Of a DNA stretch of 62,132 nt, positions 1 through 8,795 are shown one piece after another. The DNA lies in NCBI GenBank assembly GCA_948468595.1, contig CAOKIU010000007.1, positions 1-62,132 of the forward strand, given 5' to 3'. Numbering within the stretch: position 1 is the stretch's first letter; the number at the start of each line of letters is the position of its first letter. The notes below the pieces were generated by a model. The model did no database searches, was not told the DNA's origin, and worked only from the letters and a program-made list of their open reading frames with translations. The translations under genes were made by a program, and so were the position numbers. The DNA is from an uncultured Christensenella sp. GTDB lineage: Bacteria > Bacillota > Clostridia > Christensenellales > UBA1750.

Positions 1-103
1 GTACGGCAGATGCCACACTTCCTACCCACATTTTATTTGAAACATCATGGGGGTTTAAAACACTCATCGCTTCTTTATATAATCTTTCCCATTCTTTGTC
101 CAT
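1..103 (-). CDS. N-terminal fragment of a cytidine deaminase-like protein
   Basis: Only the first 34 codons lie in the window; the gene runs off the left edge. The ATG at 103 follows a strong ribosome site (AAGGAGGG at 111-118) at normal spacing and a near-consensus promoter upstream. The peptide begins MDKEWERLYKEAMSVLNP and continues to VGSVASAV. This resembles the N-terminus of short bacterial cytidine deaminase family proteins, where a WxxLYxEA helix and NPRxxS stretch precede the G(S/G)VAAA strand. The zinc-binding HxE and PCxxC motifs would lie outside the window, so the function rests on N-terminal similarity recalled from the family. The region is AT-rich compared with the dcw cluster. 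Confidence 0.45.
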   Translation of the reverse strand, partial: MDKEWERLYKEAMSVLNPHDVSNKMWVGSVASAV

Positions 104-142
104 CGTTGCACCCTCCTTAATAAATACCGATTGATAGACTTG

Positions 143-171
143 ATTATAAAATATTTGCCCGTTGCTTGCAA
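143..171 (-). promoter_or_regulatory. SigA-type promoter for the deaminase-like gene
   Basis: Read on the minus strand, TTGCAA (166-171) is followed by a 17-base spacer and a perfect TATAAT (143-148), about 40 bases before the ATG at 103. It directs transcription away from mraZ. Confidence 0.7.
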
Positions 172-381
172 TGTATAATTTATAAGCCCGTTTCTAACGG
201 ATACACAATTCCGAAAAGGGAGTATTTTTATATACCCTGTGTACGATAGAAGGCCCAACGAAAAAACAGCACTCAAGATGCAAGGCATGGAGGAAGCAAA
301 GATCCTTAGAGTATTTGTTTTCGAACAATTAGTAGTTTTTTGTCATAAATTTCCTGCGAAAAAATTAGGCGACATTTTGTT
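172..381. other. AT-rich divergent spacer before the dcw cluster
   Basis: Together with its flanks this gap separates the minus-strand deaminase-like gene from mraZ. It is AT-rich and I see no credible coding sequence. The mraZ promoter must lie here or just downstream, but no -35/-10 pair with consensus spacing stands out. A TTGTCA at 340-345 lacks a good -10 partner. Confidence 0.4.
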
Positions 382-403
382 TTGAGGAGGAAAACGCTTC
401 CTG

Positions 404-480
404 GTGGAGAATATATAGTGTCAAGTGGCGCGTTGTGGCAAACAGTGGGTCACACGCCCTGGAAAGTGGCAGAAAGATGG
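404..480 (+). promoter_or_regulatory. MraZ operator: GTGG direct repeats phased at 10 bp
   Basis: GTGG occurs at 425, 435, 445 and 466, with a variant GATGG at 476 and another GTGGA at 405. The 425/435/445 copies are exactly 10 bases apart, and 466/476 continue the phase within one base. MraZ proteins autorepress the dcw operon by binding direct repeats of a TGGGN/GTGG-like core separated by about five bases, so this array immediately before mraZ is very likely its operator. Its presence argues against starting mraZ translation at the in-frame TTG at 382. Confidence 0.75.
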
Positions 481-501
481 ACGGAAGGGAGGGATGCGTC
501 G

Positions 502-897
502 ATGGCGGACCGCTACTCAGGATACTATGAACACAGCCTTGACCCCAAGGGCCGCATCACCATTCCCTCCAAGTTCCGCGACCAGCTGGGAAAGACCATC
601 GCCATGATGCGGGGCAAGGGCGGCTGCATCGAGCTCTACTCGCTCACCGAGTGGAACGCCGTCTATGAAAAATTCGAGAAGATCGACGAAAACGACGAGG
701 AAGCCTACAACCGCATGCGCAAGCTGCTGGCCACCAGCGTGGACGACAACGAGATGGACAAGCAGGGAAGACTGCTCATGCCCACGTCCATGCGCCAGTT
801 CGCCAAGCTGGAAAAGGACGTCGTCGTCTCGGGCGCGGGCCGCCATGTGGAGGTTTGGAACCGCGATGATTTCTTCCGCTTTATTGAGGAGAGTTAG
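502..897 (+). CDS. mraZ: Transcriptional regulator MraZ
   Basis: First gene of the dcw cluster. MraZ is an AbrB-fold DNA-binding protein that oligomerises into a ring and represses its own operon. The 131-residue product (the usual length is about 140-150) has the two tandem half-repeats typical of the family: YEHSLDPKGRITIPSKFR near residues 8-25 and a second DKQGRLLMP stretch near residue 85. The ATG at 502 is chosen because GGAAGGGAGGG lies just upstream, family members start a few residues before this motif, and the in-frame extension to 382 would translate through the GTGG operator. rsmH follows immediately, its ATG directly after the stop codon, so the two are probably translationally coupled. 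Confidence 0.93.
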   Translation: MADRYSGYYEHSLDPKGRITIPSKFRDQLGKTIAMMRGKGGCIELYSLTEWNAVYEKFEKIDENDEEAYNRMRKLLATSVDDNEMDKQGRLLMPTSMRQFAKLEKDVVVSGAGRHVEVWNRDDFFRFIEES

Positions 898-1824
898 ATG
901 GAATTCAAGCACATACCCGTGATGCTGGAGGCGTGCATGGATCTAATGCAGGTGGACGGCAGGGCGGAGGGCGTCTTTGTGGACGGCACGCTGGGCGGCG
1001 GCGGACATACGGGCGAGATCCTGCGCCGCACGCGCGGCAGGGTTGTGGGCATTGACCGCGACTGGGAGGCGCTTGGGGCCGCGGGGGAGAGGCTGAAGGA
1101 ATTTGGGGACCGTTTTTTGCCCATCCACGGCAACTACGCGGATGTGGAAACCCTCCTAGACGGCGCGGGCATCGATAAAGTGGACGGAATGCTGATGGAT
1201 TTGGGCGTTTCCTCCTATCAACTGGACAACCCCTTACGGGGATTTTCCTTTCACCAGGACGCGCCGTTGGACATGCGCATGGATCAGGAGGCGGAGCTCA
1301 CCGCCGAAAAGGTGCTCAACACCTATCCTTTGGAGGAGCTGATCCGCATCATCTCGCAGTACGGCGAGGAGAAGTGGGCCGTGCGCATCGCCAAGTTCAT
1401 CGTCGAGTCAAGGCCGCTGCACACCACCATGGATTTGGTGCGCGTCATCGACGCGGCGGTGCCCGCCGCGGAGCGGCGCAAGGTTTCCCACCCCGCCAGG
1501 CGGACCTTTCAGGCGATTCGCATTGAGGTAAACTCCGAGCTCTCGCTGCTGGAGCCGGCGCTGGAGGCGGCGGTGTGCCGTTTGAAGCCCGGCGCGCGCC
1601 TGGTGGTCATCACCTTTCACTCCCTGGAGGACCGCATTGTCAAGCGCGCGTTTTTGAGAATGCAGAATCCCTGCACCTGCCCGCCCAAGGCGCCTGTCTG
1701 CATTTGCGGCAAGAAGCCGCTGGGGCGCGTGATTACCCGCAAGCCCGTGCTGCCCACGCCGCAGGAATGCCAGGACAACCAGCGCGCGCACAGCGCCAAG
1801 GTGCGCGCCTTTGAAAGGGCATAG
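898..1824 (+). CDS. rsmH: 16S rRNA m4C1402 methyltransferase RsmH (MraW)
   Basis: SAM-dependent enzyme that N4-methylates C1402 in the decoding centre of 16S rRNA. The 308-residue length is standard. It shows the N-terminal HIPVMLEACMDL stretch, the SAM-binding VDGTLGGGGHTGEIL motif at about residues 28-42, the MDLGVSSYQLDNPLRGFSF block at about 100-118, and the C-terminal ITFHSLEDRIVK signature near residue 240. A Cys-rich CTCPP...CICGKKP segment near residue 262 is usual in this family. The gene is the conserved second member of the dcw operon and abuts the mraZ stop. Confidence 0.96.
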   Translation: MEFKHIPVMLEACMDLMQVDGRAEGVFVDGTLGGGGHTGEILRRTRGRVVGIDRDWEALGAAGERLKEFGDRFLPIHGNYADVETLLDGAGIDKVDGMLMDLGVSSYQLDNPLRGFSFHQDAPLDMRMDQEAELTAEKVLNTYPLEELIRIISQYGEEKWAVRIAKFIVESRPLHTTMDLVRVIDAAVPAAERRKVSHPARRTFQAIRIEVNSELSLLEPALEAAVCRLKPGARLVVITFHSLEDRIVKRAFLRMQNPCTCPPKAPVCICGKKPLGRVITRKPVLPTPQECQDNQRAHSAKVRAFERA

Positions 1825-1890
1825 AGAATATCCCGCCGGTGCGGGGAAACAAAACCGAAACATCATCGTTAGAGTAAGGAGGGCGCCGCG

Positions 1891-2583
1891 ATGCCGGTAC
1901 GCAAACGTACCCTTGGGTTGGATGATAGCTACTATGTCAGCGGGACCGCGGTGCGCCGCAAGGCGGAGCCTCGTTGGGAAGAACCCGCGACCAGGCGCGT
2001 GTCAAGCAACCGGGAGGAACTCTTGTCCTCCCGCGTAGAGCAGTCTTACCGGCGCAGGACCCCTGCGCGCGGCGCCGGGCCGCAGCGCGACCTGCGCAGC
2101 CAGCAGGAGCGCCGCCGCGCCGATCCGACGCGGGCGCACTATGCGCCGGAGCCGGAGACCCATCGCCTCACGCATGAGGAGGTCAACCGCCGCACCTACG
2201 AACAGCACGCCCGCCGGCGCGAGGAAGAGGCGCGCAGAAGGCGCGCGCTCGCGGCGCAGGAGCGCGCGGACGCGGAAAAGGAGGCCGTGCGCCGGCGGCA
2301 GCACCGCGTGCAGATGATGTTCGCCATTTTGGGCATCTTCGTGGTGGTGCTCATCGCCGGGGGCATCTTCTCCCTGCTGATGCGCTACATTCAAATCGAA
2401 CAAATGATCGTAACCCAGCGCAAGCTGACCGCGGAAATTGAGGATCAGCAAAAGCGGCTGGAAGAACTGCATGTGGAGATCAACATGCGGGGAAACATCA
2501 GCCAAATCCAGGACTATGCGCGGGAAAACCTGAATATGGATTATGCACAGAAGGATAAGACGCGCGTGATCGCTCTGCCATAG
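1891..2583 (+). CDS. ftsL: FtsL-type septum formation protein with long basic tail
   Basis: Bitopic division protein expected to form the FtsL-DivIC/FtsB-FtsQ complex that activates FtsW and the divisome PBP. The 230-residue chain has about 145 cytoplasmic residues very rich in Arg, Glu and Ala with coiled-coil character, one membrane helix at about 147-168 (FAILGIFVVVLIAGGIFSLL), then a short extracytoplasmic coiled coil ending in the SQIQDYARENLNM motif typical of FtsL/DivIC. Typical FtsL proteins have about 100-120 residues, so the cytoplasmic tail is unusually long. The ATG at 1891 follows TAAGGAGGG. The call relies on position between rsmH and the PBP plus topology, because sequence conservation is low in this family. 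Confidence 0.82.
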   Translation: MPVRKRTLGLDDSYYVSGTAVRRKAEPRWEEPATRRVSSNREELLSSRVEQSYRRRTPARGAGPQRDLRSQQERRRADPTRAHYAPEPETHRLTHEEVNRRTYEQHARRREEEARRRRALAAQERADAEKEAVRRRQHRVQMMFAILGIFVVVLIAGGIFSLLMRYIQIEQMIVTQRKLTAEIEDQQKRLEELHVEINMRGNISQIQDYARENLNMDYAQKDKTRVIALP

Positions 2584-2656
2584 CGCGTGACCCGTTGAAT
2601 TCGCCCATCAACAAATAGAAAGAGGTGCGAGCATCCCGTCGAAAGGAGAACGATCC

Positions 2657-4801
2657 ATGCCCAATAATCCCCCCTCTGACAAGACAAAGAACCGCATCGG
2701 CTGGCTTTTTTGTCTTGTTATTGTTTGTTTTGCGATCATGGTGGGGCGTCTCTTTTACATTCAGATCATCGATGGGAGCAATTTGCAAAGCCGCGCTCTC
2801 TCCCAATGGACCCGCTCTTTCACCGTTACGGCCAAGCGCGGGGAAATTGTGGACCGCAACGGCAAGGTGCTGGCGCAATCGGCCAGCGCGGTGACCATCT
2901 CCGCCACGCCGGGCCAGGTCATGGGCCTGGACACCGAGGATGCCGAGACCAAGAAGGAGCGCATCCGCATGACGGCCCAGAAGCTGGCCGAGGTGCTGGA
3001 GATGGACTACCAGACGGTCTATGACAAGATCACCGACACCACCAAGAGCAATGTGCGCCTGGCGCGCCAGGTGAAGCTGGAGGTGGGCGACAGCATCCGC
3101 GCGGCAAAGCTTACGGGCATATCGGTGACGGAGGATACGGTAAGGGCGTATCCCATGGGCGCGTTTTTGACGCAGGTACTGGGCTTTTGCACGGTATCGG
3201 GCGAGGGACAGGAGGGGCTTGAAAAGAGCCTGGATAAGTATTTAAAGGGGACGGACGGCCGCATCGTCTCGGAAATTGACGCGCGCAACCGCAAGATGGA
3301 GACGGGCGAAGAGGAGTACATCGTCCCGGAAAACGGGTATACGGTCAAGCTGACGGTGGACTACGTCATCCAGGCCATCATGGAGAAGGTGGCGCAGCGG
3401 GCGCTGGAGGAGAACGGCGCCAAGGCCGTGCAGTGCGTGATGATGAACGTCAAGACCGGGGAGATCCTGGGCATGGTCAACAAGCCGGACTTTGACCTAA
3501 ACAACCCGCCAAGAGGCGACCTGACCCAGCTTTCCGCGCTGATGCGCAACTCCTGCGTGCAGGACGCCTACGAGCCGGGGTCCACCTTCAAGATCCTGAC
3601 CACCGCCCTGGCGCTGGAAAACGGCGTGACGAGCGTGAGCGACAACTTCTACTGTAAGGGATACGAGATCGTGGATGGAGACAAGATCTCCTGCTGGCGG
3701 TCCGGCAATCCGCATGGGGCGGAGACGCTGGTGGAGGGCGTGGCCAATTCCTGCAACCCGGTGTTCATCAATCTGGCCCTGCGCATGGGCATTGACACCT
3801 TCTACGACGGGCTGCACAGCTTTGGCATCGGCAAGGAAGTGCCCATCGACATGCCCGGCGCGACCAGCGGCCAGATGATCGCCTATAAATATGTAAAGAA
3901 CGTGGACATCGCCCGCGTGGGCTTTGGCCAGAGCGTCTCGGTCTCCCCGGTGCAGCTGCTCACCGCGGCGGCCGCTGCGGTCAACGGCGGGGAGCTGCTC
4001 AAGCCGCACATCGTGGGCGAGATCTTGACCGACAGCGGAGAGCTTGTCGAGAGCTTTGGCAAGGAGGTCGTGGGCACGCCCATCTCCGCCCAAACGTCTG
4101 AAACCGTGCGCAGTTTGCTGGAGAACGCCGTGGAAAACGGCGGCGGCCGCAACGCCTACATTCCCGGCTATCGCATCGGCGGCAAGACGGGCACCGCGCA
4201 AAAATACATCAACGGCAAGGTTTCCAGGGACGTGCACATTTGCTCCTTTATGGGCTTTGCGCCGATGGACGATCCGGAGATCGGCCTGCTGTTCATCGTG
4301 GATGAACCCAGCGTGCGGCCGGACTACGGCTCCACCGTTGCCGCGCCCTTTGCCCGCCAGGTGCTGGAGGAAACGCTGAAGTATTTGGGCGTGCAGCCGG
4401 AATATGAGGACGGCGAAGAAGAGATCGTGGGCAAAAACGTGGAGGTGCCCTCCGTGACGGGCTACACGATTGCCGACGCCAGCAGCGCCATGACGGAGGC
4501 CAAGCTGCGCGTGATGGTGGACGGCATTGGCGACACCATCACCGACCAATTGCCCGCGGCGGGCGCGCAGGTGCCCGAGGGATCGCTGGTGGTGCTCTAT
4601 ACCGAATACGTCGAGCCGCAGGATGATGGACTGGTGGACGTTCCCGACCTTACGGGCATGTCGCTGGTGCCGGCAAACCGCGCGCTGCGCGCCGTTGGGC
4701 TGAGCATGAAGATCGACGGCAGCGGCATATGCACCGGGCAGAATCCCAAGGCGGGGGAGCGCGTGCCGGCGGGAACCATCGTAAAAGTGACCTTTGATTA
4801 G
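2657..4801 (+). CDS. Divisome class B penicillin-binding protein with PASTA domains
   Basis: Septal peptidoglycan transpeptidase of the FtsI/PBP2B/SpoVD group, 714 residues. A signal-anchor helix (about 14-36) leads to the PBP dimerisation domain. The transpeptidase domain carries all catalytic motifs: STFK at 309-312, SCN at 365-367 and KTG at 510-512. Two C-terminal PASTA repeats (about 594-652 and 659-714) resemble Bacillus PBP2B more than single-PASTA SpoVD, but the divisome and sporulation roles cannot be separated from sequence alone. The ATG at 2657 follows GAAAGGAG. It should work with the SEDS polymerase FtsW encoded at 8796. Confidence 0.92.
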   Translation: MPNNPPSDKTKNRIGWLFCLVIVCFAIMVGRLFYIQIIDGSNLQSRALSQWTRSFTVTAKRGEIVDRNGKVLAQSASAVTISATPGQVMGLDTEDAETKKERIRMTAQKLAEVLEMDYQTVYDKITDTTKSNVRLARQVKLEVGDSIRAAKLTGISVTEDTVRAYPMGAFLTQVLGFCTVSGEGQEGLEKSLDKYLKGTDGRIVSEIDARNRKMETGEEEYIVPENGYTVKLTVDYVIQAIMEKVAQRALEENGAKAVQCVMMNVKTGEILGMVNKPDFDLNNPPRGDLTQLSALMRNSCVQDAYEPGSTFKILTTALALENGVTSVSDNFYCKGYEIVDGDKISCWRSGNPHGAETLVEGVANSCNPVFINLALRMGIDTFYDGLHSFGIGKEVPIDMPGATSGQMIAYKYVKNVDIARVGFGQSVSVSPVQLLTAAAAAVNGGELLKPHIVGEILTDSGELVESFGKEVVGTPISAQTSETVRSLLENAVENGGGRNAYIPGYRIGGKTGTAQKYINGKVSRDVHICSFMGFAPMDDPEIGLLFIVDEPSVRPDYGSTVAAPFARQVLEETLKYLGVQPEYEDGEEEIVGKNVEVPSVTGYTIADASSAMTEAKLRVMVDGIGDTITDQLPAAGAQVPEGSLVVLYTEYVEPQDDGLVDVPDLTGMSLVPANRALRAVGLSMKIDGSGICTGQNPKAGERVPAGTIVKVTFD

Positions 4802-4833
4802 AGAGGATCTCACATAAAAGGAGTGGACAGCAC

Positions 4834-6276
4834 TTGAAACTGACGTTATTGGCCAGTAGCCTCCCCGATGGGGCGGAGGTTCTTCAGGAAGCGGAGGTCA
4901 CGGGCCTTGCCTGCGACTCCCGAAAGGTAAAAAAAGGGGATTTATACTTCTGCCTGCCGGGCCTGCGCGTAGACGGGCACAGCTTTGCCCAGCAGGTGGC
5001 GGACGCGGGAGCGGCCGCGCTGGTGGTTGAGCGCAAGCTGGACGTTGAGATACCGCAGGTGGTGGTAAGCGACGCGCGGGCAGCCATGTCCTACATGGCG
5101 CAGTGCTTCTACGGCTACCCGGCCAAGGACATGCGCGGGGTGGGCATCACCGGCACCAAGGGAAAGACCACGACCTCCTTCCTGGTGCGCGCCATTGCGC
5201 GGCAGGCGGGATACAAGGTGGGGCTGATGGGGACGGTCTGCACCTATATCGGCGAGCAGGAGGAGCCCGCGAACCTGACCACGCCCGACCCCATCGACGT
5301 ACAGGCGCTGCTGAGCAGGATGCGGGACGCGGGGTGCGACTTCTACGTCATGGAGGTCTCGGCGCATGCGCTGGACCTGAGAAAACTGGTGGGAATGAAG
5401 TTCGACCAGGGAGTATTTACCAATTTTTCGCAGGATCATCTGGACTATTTCGGGTCGATGGAGACGTATCGCAAGGCAAAGGCGAAGTATTTTGATCCGT
5501 TCTACATCCAACATGCGGTGGTCAATGCCGACGACGAGGCGAGCAAGGCGATGCTGGGCCGCGTGGGAGCGACCACCTTTGGCGTGTCCATGCCGGCGGA
5601 CGCCTATGCAAACGAAATCGAGATTCACGAAAGCGGCGTGAGTTACCTGCTCAACTGGCGGGACACGCGCTTGGAGCTGCATTTGCAGATCTCAGGGATT
5701 TTTAACGTCTACAACAGCATGGCCGCCGCGGTGGCGTGCTTGGAAATGGGCATGAAGCCGGAGGACGTCAAGGCGGGGCTGGAGGGCGTTAAGGTGGTGC
5801 CCGGCCGCATCGAGCCGCTGCCCACGCACACGCCCTACCGCGTGATTTTGGACTACGCCCACAGCCCGGCCTCGCTGGAGAGCATCCTCAAGACCATAAG
5901 GGAGTTTACCAAGGGAAGGCTGATCTGCGTCTTTGGCTGCGGAGGCGGCAGAGACAAGGCAAAGCGCCCCATCATGGGGGAGATCAGCGGAAGATTGGCG
6001 GATTTTTCGGTGCTGACCAGCGACAATCCCAGGATGGAGGACCCCATGGAGATCCTTCGCGCCGTGGAGGAGGGCATACGCCCAACAGGTGGAGAATATG
6101 TTGTCATTGAAAATCGGCGCGAGGCGATTCGCTATGCCATGCAGATGGGGGAGCCGGGAGACGTGATCGTGCTGGCGGGCAAGGGACACGAGACCTACCA
6201 GGACGTGGGAGGCCAGAAGCATCCCTTTGACGAGAAGGTGGTCGTGCGCGAGCTGCTCAAAGAGATGGAGGAGTAA
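4834..6276 (+). CDS. murE: UDP-MurNAc-tripeptide synthetase MurE (meso-DAP adding)
   Basis: Cytoplasmic ATP-dependent ligase that adds the third stem-peptide residue to UDP-MurNAc-L-Ala-D-Glu. The 480-residue protein has the P-loop GTKGKTT at 107-113, the TTPDP motif near 149-153 and DNPR at 397-400. The Arg of DNPR is the known marker for meso-diaminopimelate rather than lysine, which agrees with DAP dehydrogenase encoded at 51194. The start is a TTG at 4834 preceded by AAAAGGAG with 10-base spacing; no better ATG is available. Unlike most clostridial dcw clusters, no murF follows. Confidence 0.94.
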   Translation: MKLTLLASSLPDGAEVLQEAEVTGLACDSRKVKKGDLYFCLPGLRVDGHSFAQQVADAGAAALVVERKLDVEIPQVVVSDARAAMSYMAQCFYGYPAKDMRGVGITGTKGKTTTSFLVRAIARQAGYKVGLMGTVCTYIGEQEEPANLTTPDPIDVQALLSRMRDAGCDFYVMEVSAHALDLRKLVGMKFDQGVFTNFSQDHLDYFGSMETYRKAKAKYFDPFYIQHAVVNADDEASKAMLGRVGATTFGVSMPADAYANEIEIHESGVSYLLNWRDTRLELHLQISGIFNVYNSMAAAVACLEMGMKPEDVKAGLEGVKVVPGRIEPLPTHTPYRVILDYAHSPASLESILKTIREFTKGRLICVFGCGGGRDKAKRPIMGEISGRLADFSVLTSDNPRMEDPMEILRAVEEGIRPTGGEYVVIENRREAIRYAMQMGEPGDVIVLAGKGHETYQDVGGQKHPFDEKVVVRELLKEMEE

Positions 6277-6282
6277 CGCCAA

Positions 6283-6332
6283 GGCCCACCCCTCCGCCGC
6301 CCAAGGCGGCACCTCCCCTCCAAAGGGGAGGC
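6283..6332. repeat. Intergenic double-hairpin repeat element
   Basis: The 102-base gap between murE and mraY contains two adjacent inverted repeats: GCCGCC/GGCGGC (6296-6310) and CTCCCCT/AGGGGAG (6313-6330), flanked by further C/T-rich sequence. The sequence style closely resembles short interspersed palindromic elements abundant between genes of gut Clostridia. I see no second copy in this window, so its repeat status is inferred. It lacks a U-run and would not act as a standard terminator. Confidence 0.5.
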
Positions 6333-6378
6333 AGGAAACGAGGAAGAGTTCTCAATAACACATAAAGGATGAGGATTT

Positions 6379-7368
6379 ATGCAGAGGATGCTCTTTGCCC
6401 TACTGATCGCCTTTGCGGCGGTGCTGGCGATGGGACCGTTCGTCATTCCGATGCTGCGCCGGCTCAACTTCGGCGCGGTGGAGCGCAATTACGGCCTGGA
6501 ATCGCACAACAAAAAGACGGGTACGCCCATCATGGGCGGCATCATGATGATGCTCTCGCTGGGCGCTGTGGCCGTCATCTTTGCGCCCGAGGCGACGCGC
6601 TGGACGCTGATGCTGCCGGTGGTGCTCTTTACCCTGGGCTTTAGCTTGATCGGGTTTTTGGATGATTTCATCAAGGCTGTGCTCAAGAGGTCGGACGGAC
6701 TATCGGTTTGGCAGAAGATCGTCTTACAGGTGGCCCTATCGCTGGGGGCGGCGCTATTTTTGTACTACAGTCCGTTCGTAGGGCCGGTGATTTACGTGCC
6801 CTTTACCAGCGTGCAGTGGGACTTGGGATGGTGGTATGTGCCGATGGCGATGTTTGTCATCATTGCGACCACCAATTCGCTCAACCTCATGGACGGGGTG
6901 GACGGCCTGCTCTCGTCGGTGACGACGGTGGTGATGCTCACGCTGGGGCTGATCGGGCTATTTACCCAGAGCGCGGGCATGGACGTGGAGGCCGCGTCTA
7001 ATATGATGGTGCTGTGCATGGCGACCGCGGGCGCCTGCATGGGCTTTTTGCGGTTCAACACGTATCCGGCGCGCATCTTTATGGGGGATACGGGGTCCTT
7101 TGCGCTGGGCGGGGCGTATGTGATGGCCTCGCTCGTGCTGCGCCAGCCGCTGCTCATTCTCATCATGGGTGTGATGTACGTGCTGGAGAGCCTTTCCGAC
7201 ATCATACAGATCGCGTCCTACAAGATCCGCCACAAGCGCGTGTTCCGCATGGCGCCGCTGCACCACCACTTTGAGTTGGGGGGCATGCCGGAGACGAGGA
7301 TCGTGGCGATGTTCACCCTGGTTACGGCGGTGATGTGCGTAGTGGCGCTGCTGTCGCTGACGATATAA
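6379..7368 (+). CDS. mraY: Phospho-MurNAc-pentapeptide transferase MraY
   Basis: Integral membrane enzyme that transfers phospho-MurNAc-pentapeptide to undecaprenyl phosphate, giving lipid I. The 329-residue protein has about ten membrane helices and the family motifs: GTPIMGG near residue 51, FLDDFIK with the Asp pair near 94, NSLNLMDGVDGL near 165, FMGDTGS near 233 and the HHHFELGG loop near 295. The ATG at 6379 is the family-typical start; its ribosome site (AAGGATGAGG) is moderate. It lies in the dcw operon directly before murD. Confidence 0.96.
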   Translation: MQRMLFALLIAFAAVLAMGPFVIPMLRRLNFGAVERNYGLESHNKKTGTPIMGGIMMMLSLGAVAVIFAPEATRWTLMLPVVLFTLGFSLIGFLDDFIKAVLKRSDGLSVWQKIVLQVALSLGAALFLYYSPFVGPVIYVPFTSVQWDLGWWYVPMAMFVIIATTNSLNLMDGVDGLLSSVTTVVMLTLGLIGLFTQSAGMDVEAASNMMVLCMATAGACMGFLRFNTYPARIFMGDTGSFALGGAYVMASLVLRQPLLILIMGVMYVLESLSDIIQIASYKIRHKRVFRMAPLHHHFELGGMPETRIVAMFTLVTAVMCVVALLSLTI

Positions 7369-7384
7369 CGGACAAGAGAAAGAA

Positions 7385-8758
7385 ATGCGGGGAAACAACA
7401 TGGGTTATGAGGGGAAAAAGATCTTGGTGTGCGGCATGGCGCGCTCGGGCGTGGCGGCGGCACAGTGCTTATACGAATGCGGCGCGCGCGTGACCATCTC
7501 CGACGGAAAAACGGAGGAACAGCTGGGCGAGGCGCTGCGACCGCTGGAGGAAATGGACATTCGCCGCTGCTTGGGCAAGGACGCGATTCCGCAGGACCTT
7601 GCGGGCTATGATTTGGCGGTGACCAGCCCCGGCATTCCGCTTGGCGCGCCCATCCTTGCGGCGGCGAAGGCGGCGGGCGTGCCGGTAATCGGGGAGCTGG
7701 AGGCGGGAGCGCGCATTTCGCGCGCGCCCCTTTACGCCATAACCGGCACCAACGGCAAGACCACCACCACCACGCTGATTGGCGAAATCTTCAAGAACAT
7801 GGGGAAGCGGGCCTTCGTGGTGGGCAACATCGGCACGCCCATCACCACCTGCGCGCTGGAGGCGAAGGAAGAGGATGCGATGGTGGCGGAGGTCTCCTCG
7901 TTCCAGCTGGAGACCATTGAGACCTTCCACCCGCGGGTTGCGGTGATGTGCAACATCACGGAGGACCACTTGAACCGCCACGGGACCATGGAAGAATACA
8001 TCCGCGTCAAGGAGCGTATTTTTGAGAACATGGGGCAGGACGATTGGGCGGTGCTCAATTTGGATGATCCCATTGTGCGCGACATGGCGCGGCGCGTCTC
8101 CTGCCGGGTGGCGCACTTCTCCCGCAGGCAGGAGGTGGCCACGGGCGCCTACGTCGAGGGCGGAGAGGTGATCTTTGCGCTGGATGGGAAGAAGAAAAAA
8201 ATCGTGCGTGCGGACGAGATCCGCATTCCCGGCGCGCACAACCTGGAAAACGCCCTGGCGGCAACGGCGCTGGCATTGCTGGCGGGCGTGCCGGCGGCGG
8301 TGGTGCGGCACACGCTCAAGACCTTTGCGGGCGTGGAGCACCGCATTGAGACGGTGCGCACGGTGGACGGCGTGACCTACATCAACGACTCAAAGGGCAC
8401 GAATGTGGACGCCTCCATTCAGGCGGTGCGCACGATGAATCGAGGGACGGTGCTGCTGGCCGGCGGATACGACAAGCACACGGACTTCGCGCCCTTTGCG
8501 CGGGAGATCAAGAAAAGCCGCATCCACACGGTGGTGGTGCTAGGGGACACGATGGAACAGATCGCCGAGGCGCTTGCCGCCGAGGGATTTGAGGGAATCG
8601 TGCGGGCAGAGGGCTTCGAGGAGGCGGTGCTCAAGGCGAGGTCCCTTGCCAAAGAGGGAGAGAACGTGCTCCTTTCTCCCGCGTGCGCATCCTTTGACAT
8701 GTTCAAGGACTACGAGGAGCGCGGCAGGGTGTTTAAGCAAATCGTAAACGCGCTGTAG
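7385..8758 (+). CDS. murD: UDP-MurNAc-L-Ala:D-Glu ligase MurD
   Basis: Cytoplasmic Mur ligase that adds D-glutamate to UDP-MurNAc-L-alanine. The 457-residue length is normal. It has an N-terminal Rossmann-like GMARSGVAAA motif, the ATP-binding GTNGKTTTT near residues 119-127, the EVSSFQLE motif near 172, a NITEDHLNRHG block near 192 and NDSKGTN near 335. The start is either the ATG at 7385 (purine-rich AAGAGAAAG upstream) or the in-frame ATG at 7400 (GGGGA upstream), which would remove five residues; the sequence does not decide. Confidence 0.95.
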   Translation: MRGNNMGYEGKKILVCGMARSGVAAAQCLYECGARVTISDGKTEEQLGEALRPLEEMDIRRCLGKDAIPQDLAGYDLAVTSPGIPLGAPILAAAKAAGVPVIGELEAGARISRAPLYAITGTNGKTTTTTLIGEIFKNMGKRAFVVGNIGTPITTCALEAKEEDAMVAEVSSFQLETIETFHPRVAVMCNITEDHLNRHGTMEEYIRVKERIFENMGQDDWAVLNLDDPIVRDMARRVSCRVAHFSRRQEVATGAYVEGGEVIFALDGKKKKIVRADEIRIPGAHNLENALAATALALLAGVPAAVVRHTLKTFAGVEHRIETVRTVDGVTYINDSKGTNVDASIQAVRTMNRGTVLLAGGYDKHTDFAPFAREIKKSRIHTVVVLGDTMEQIAEALAAEGFEGIVRAEGFEEAVLKARSLAKEGENVLLSPACASFDMFKDYEERGRVFKQIVNAL

Positions 8759-8795
8759 GAAGGAAATGGGCGGCGGAAAGAGGAGGGTGGAGAGC

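Noticed and set aside
64-288. 74-codon minus-strand frame near the left edge
   Set aside because: It has no ribosome site and overlaps the promoter and start of the deaminase-like gene, which has both in proper order.
382-501. In-frame N-terminal extension of MraZ from a TTG at 382
   Set aside because: It translates through the phased GTGG operator, lacks family similarity, and the ATG at 502 has a good ribosome site.
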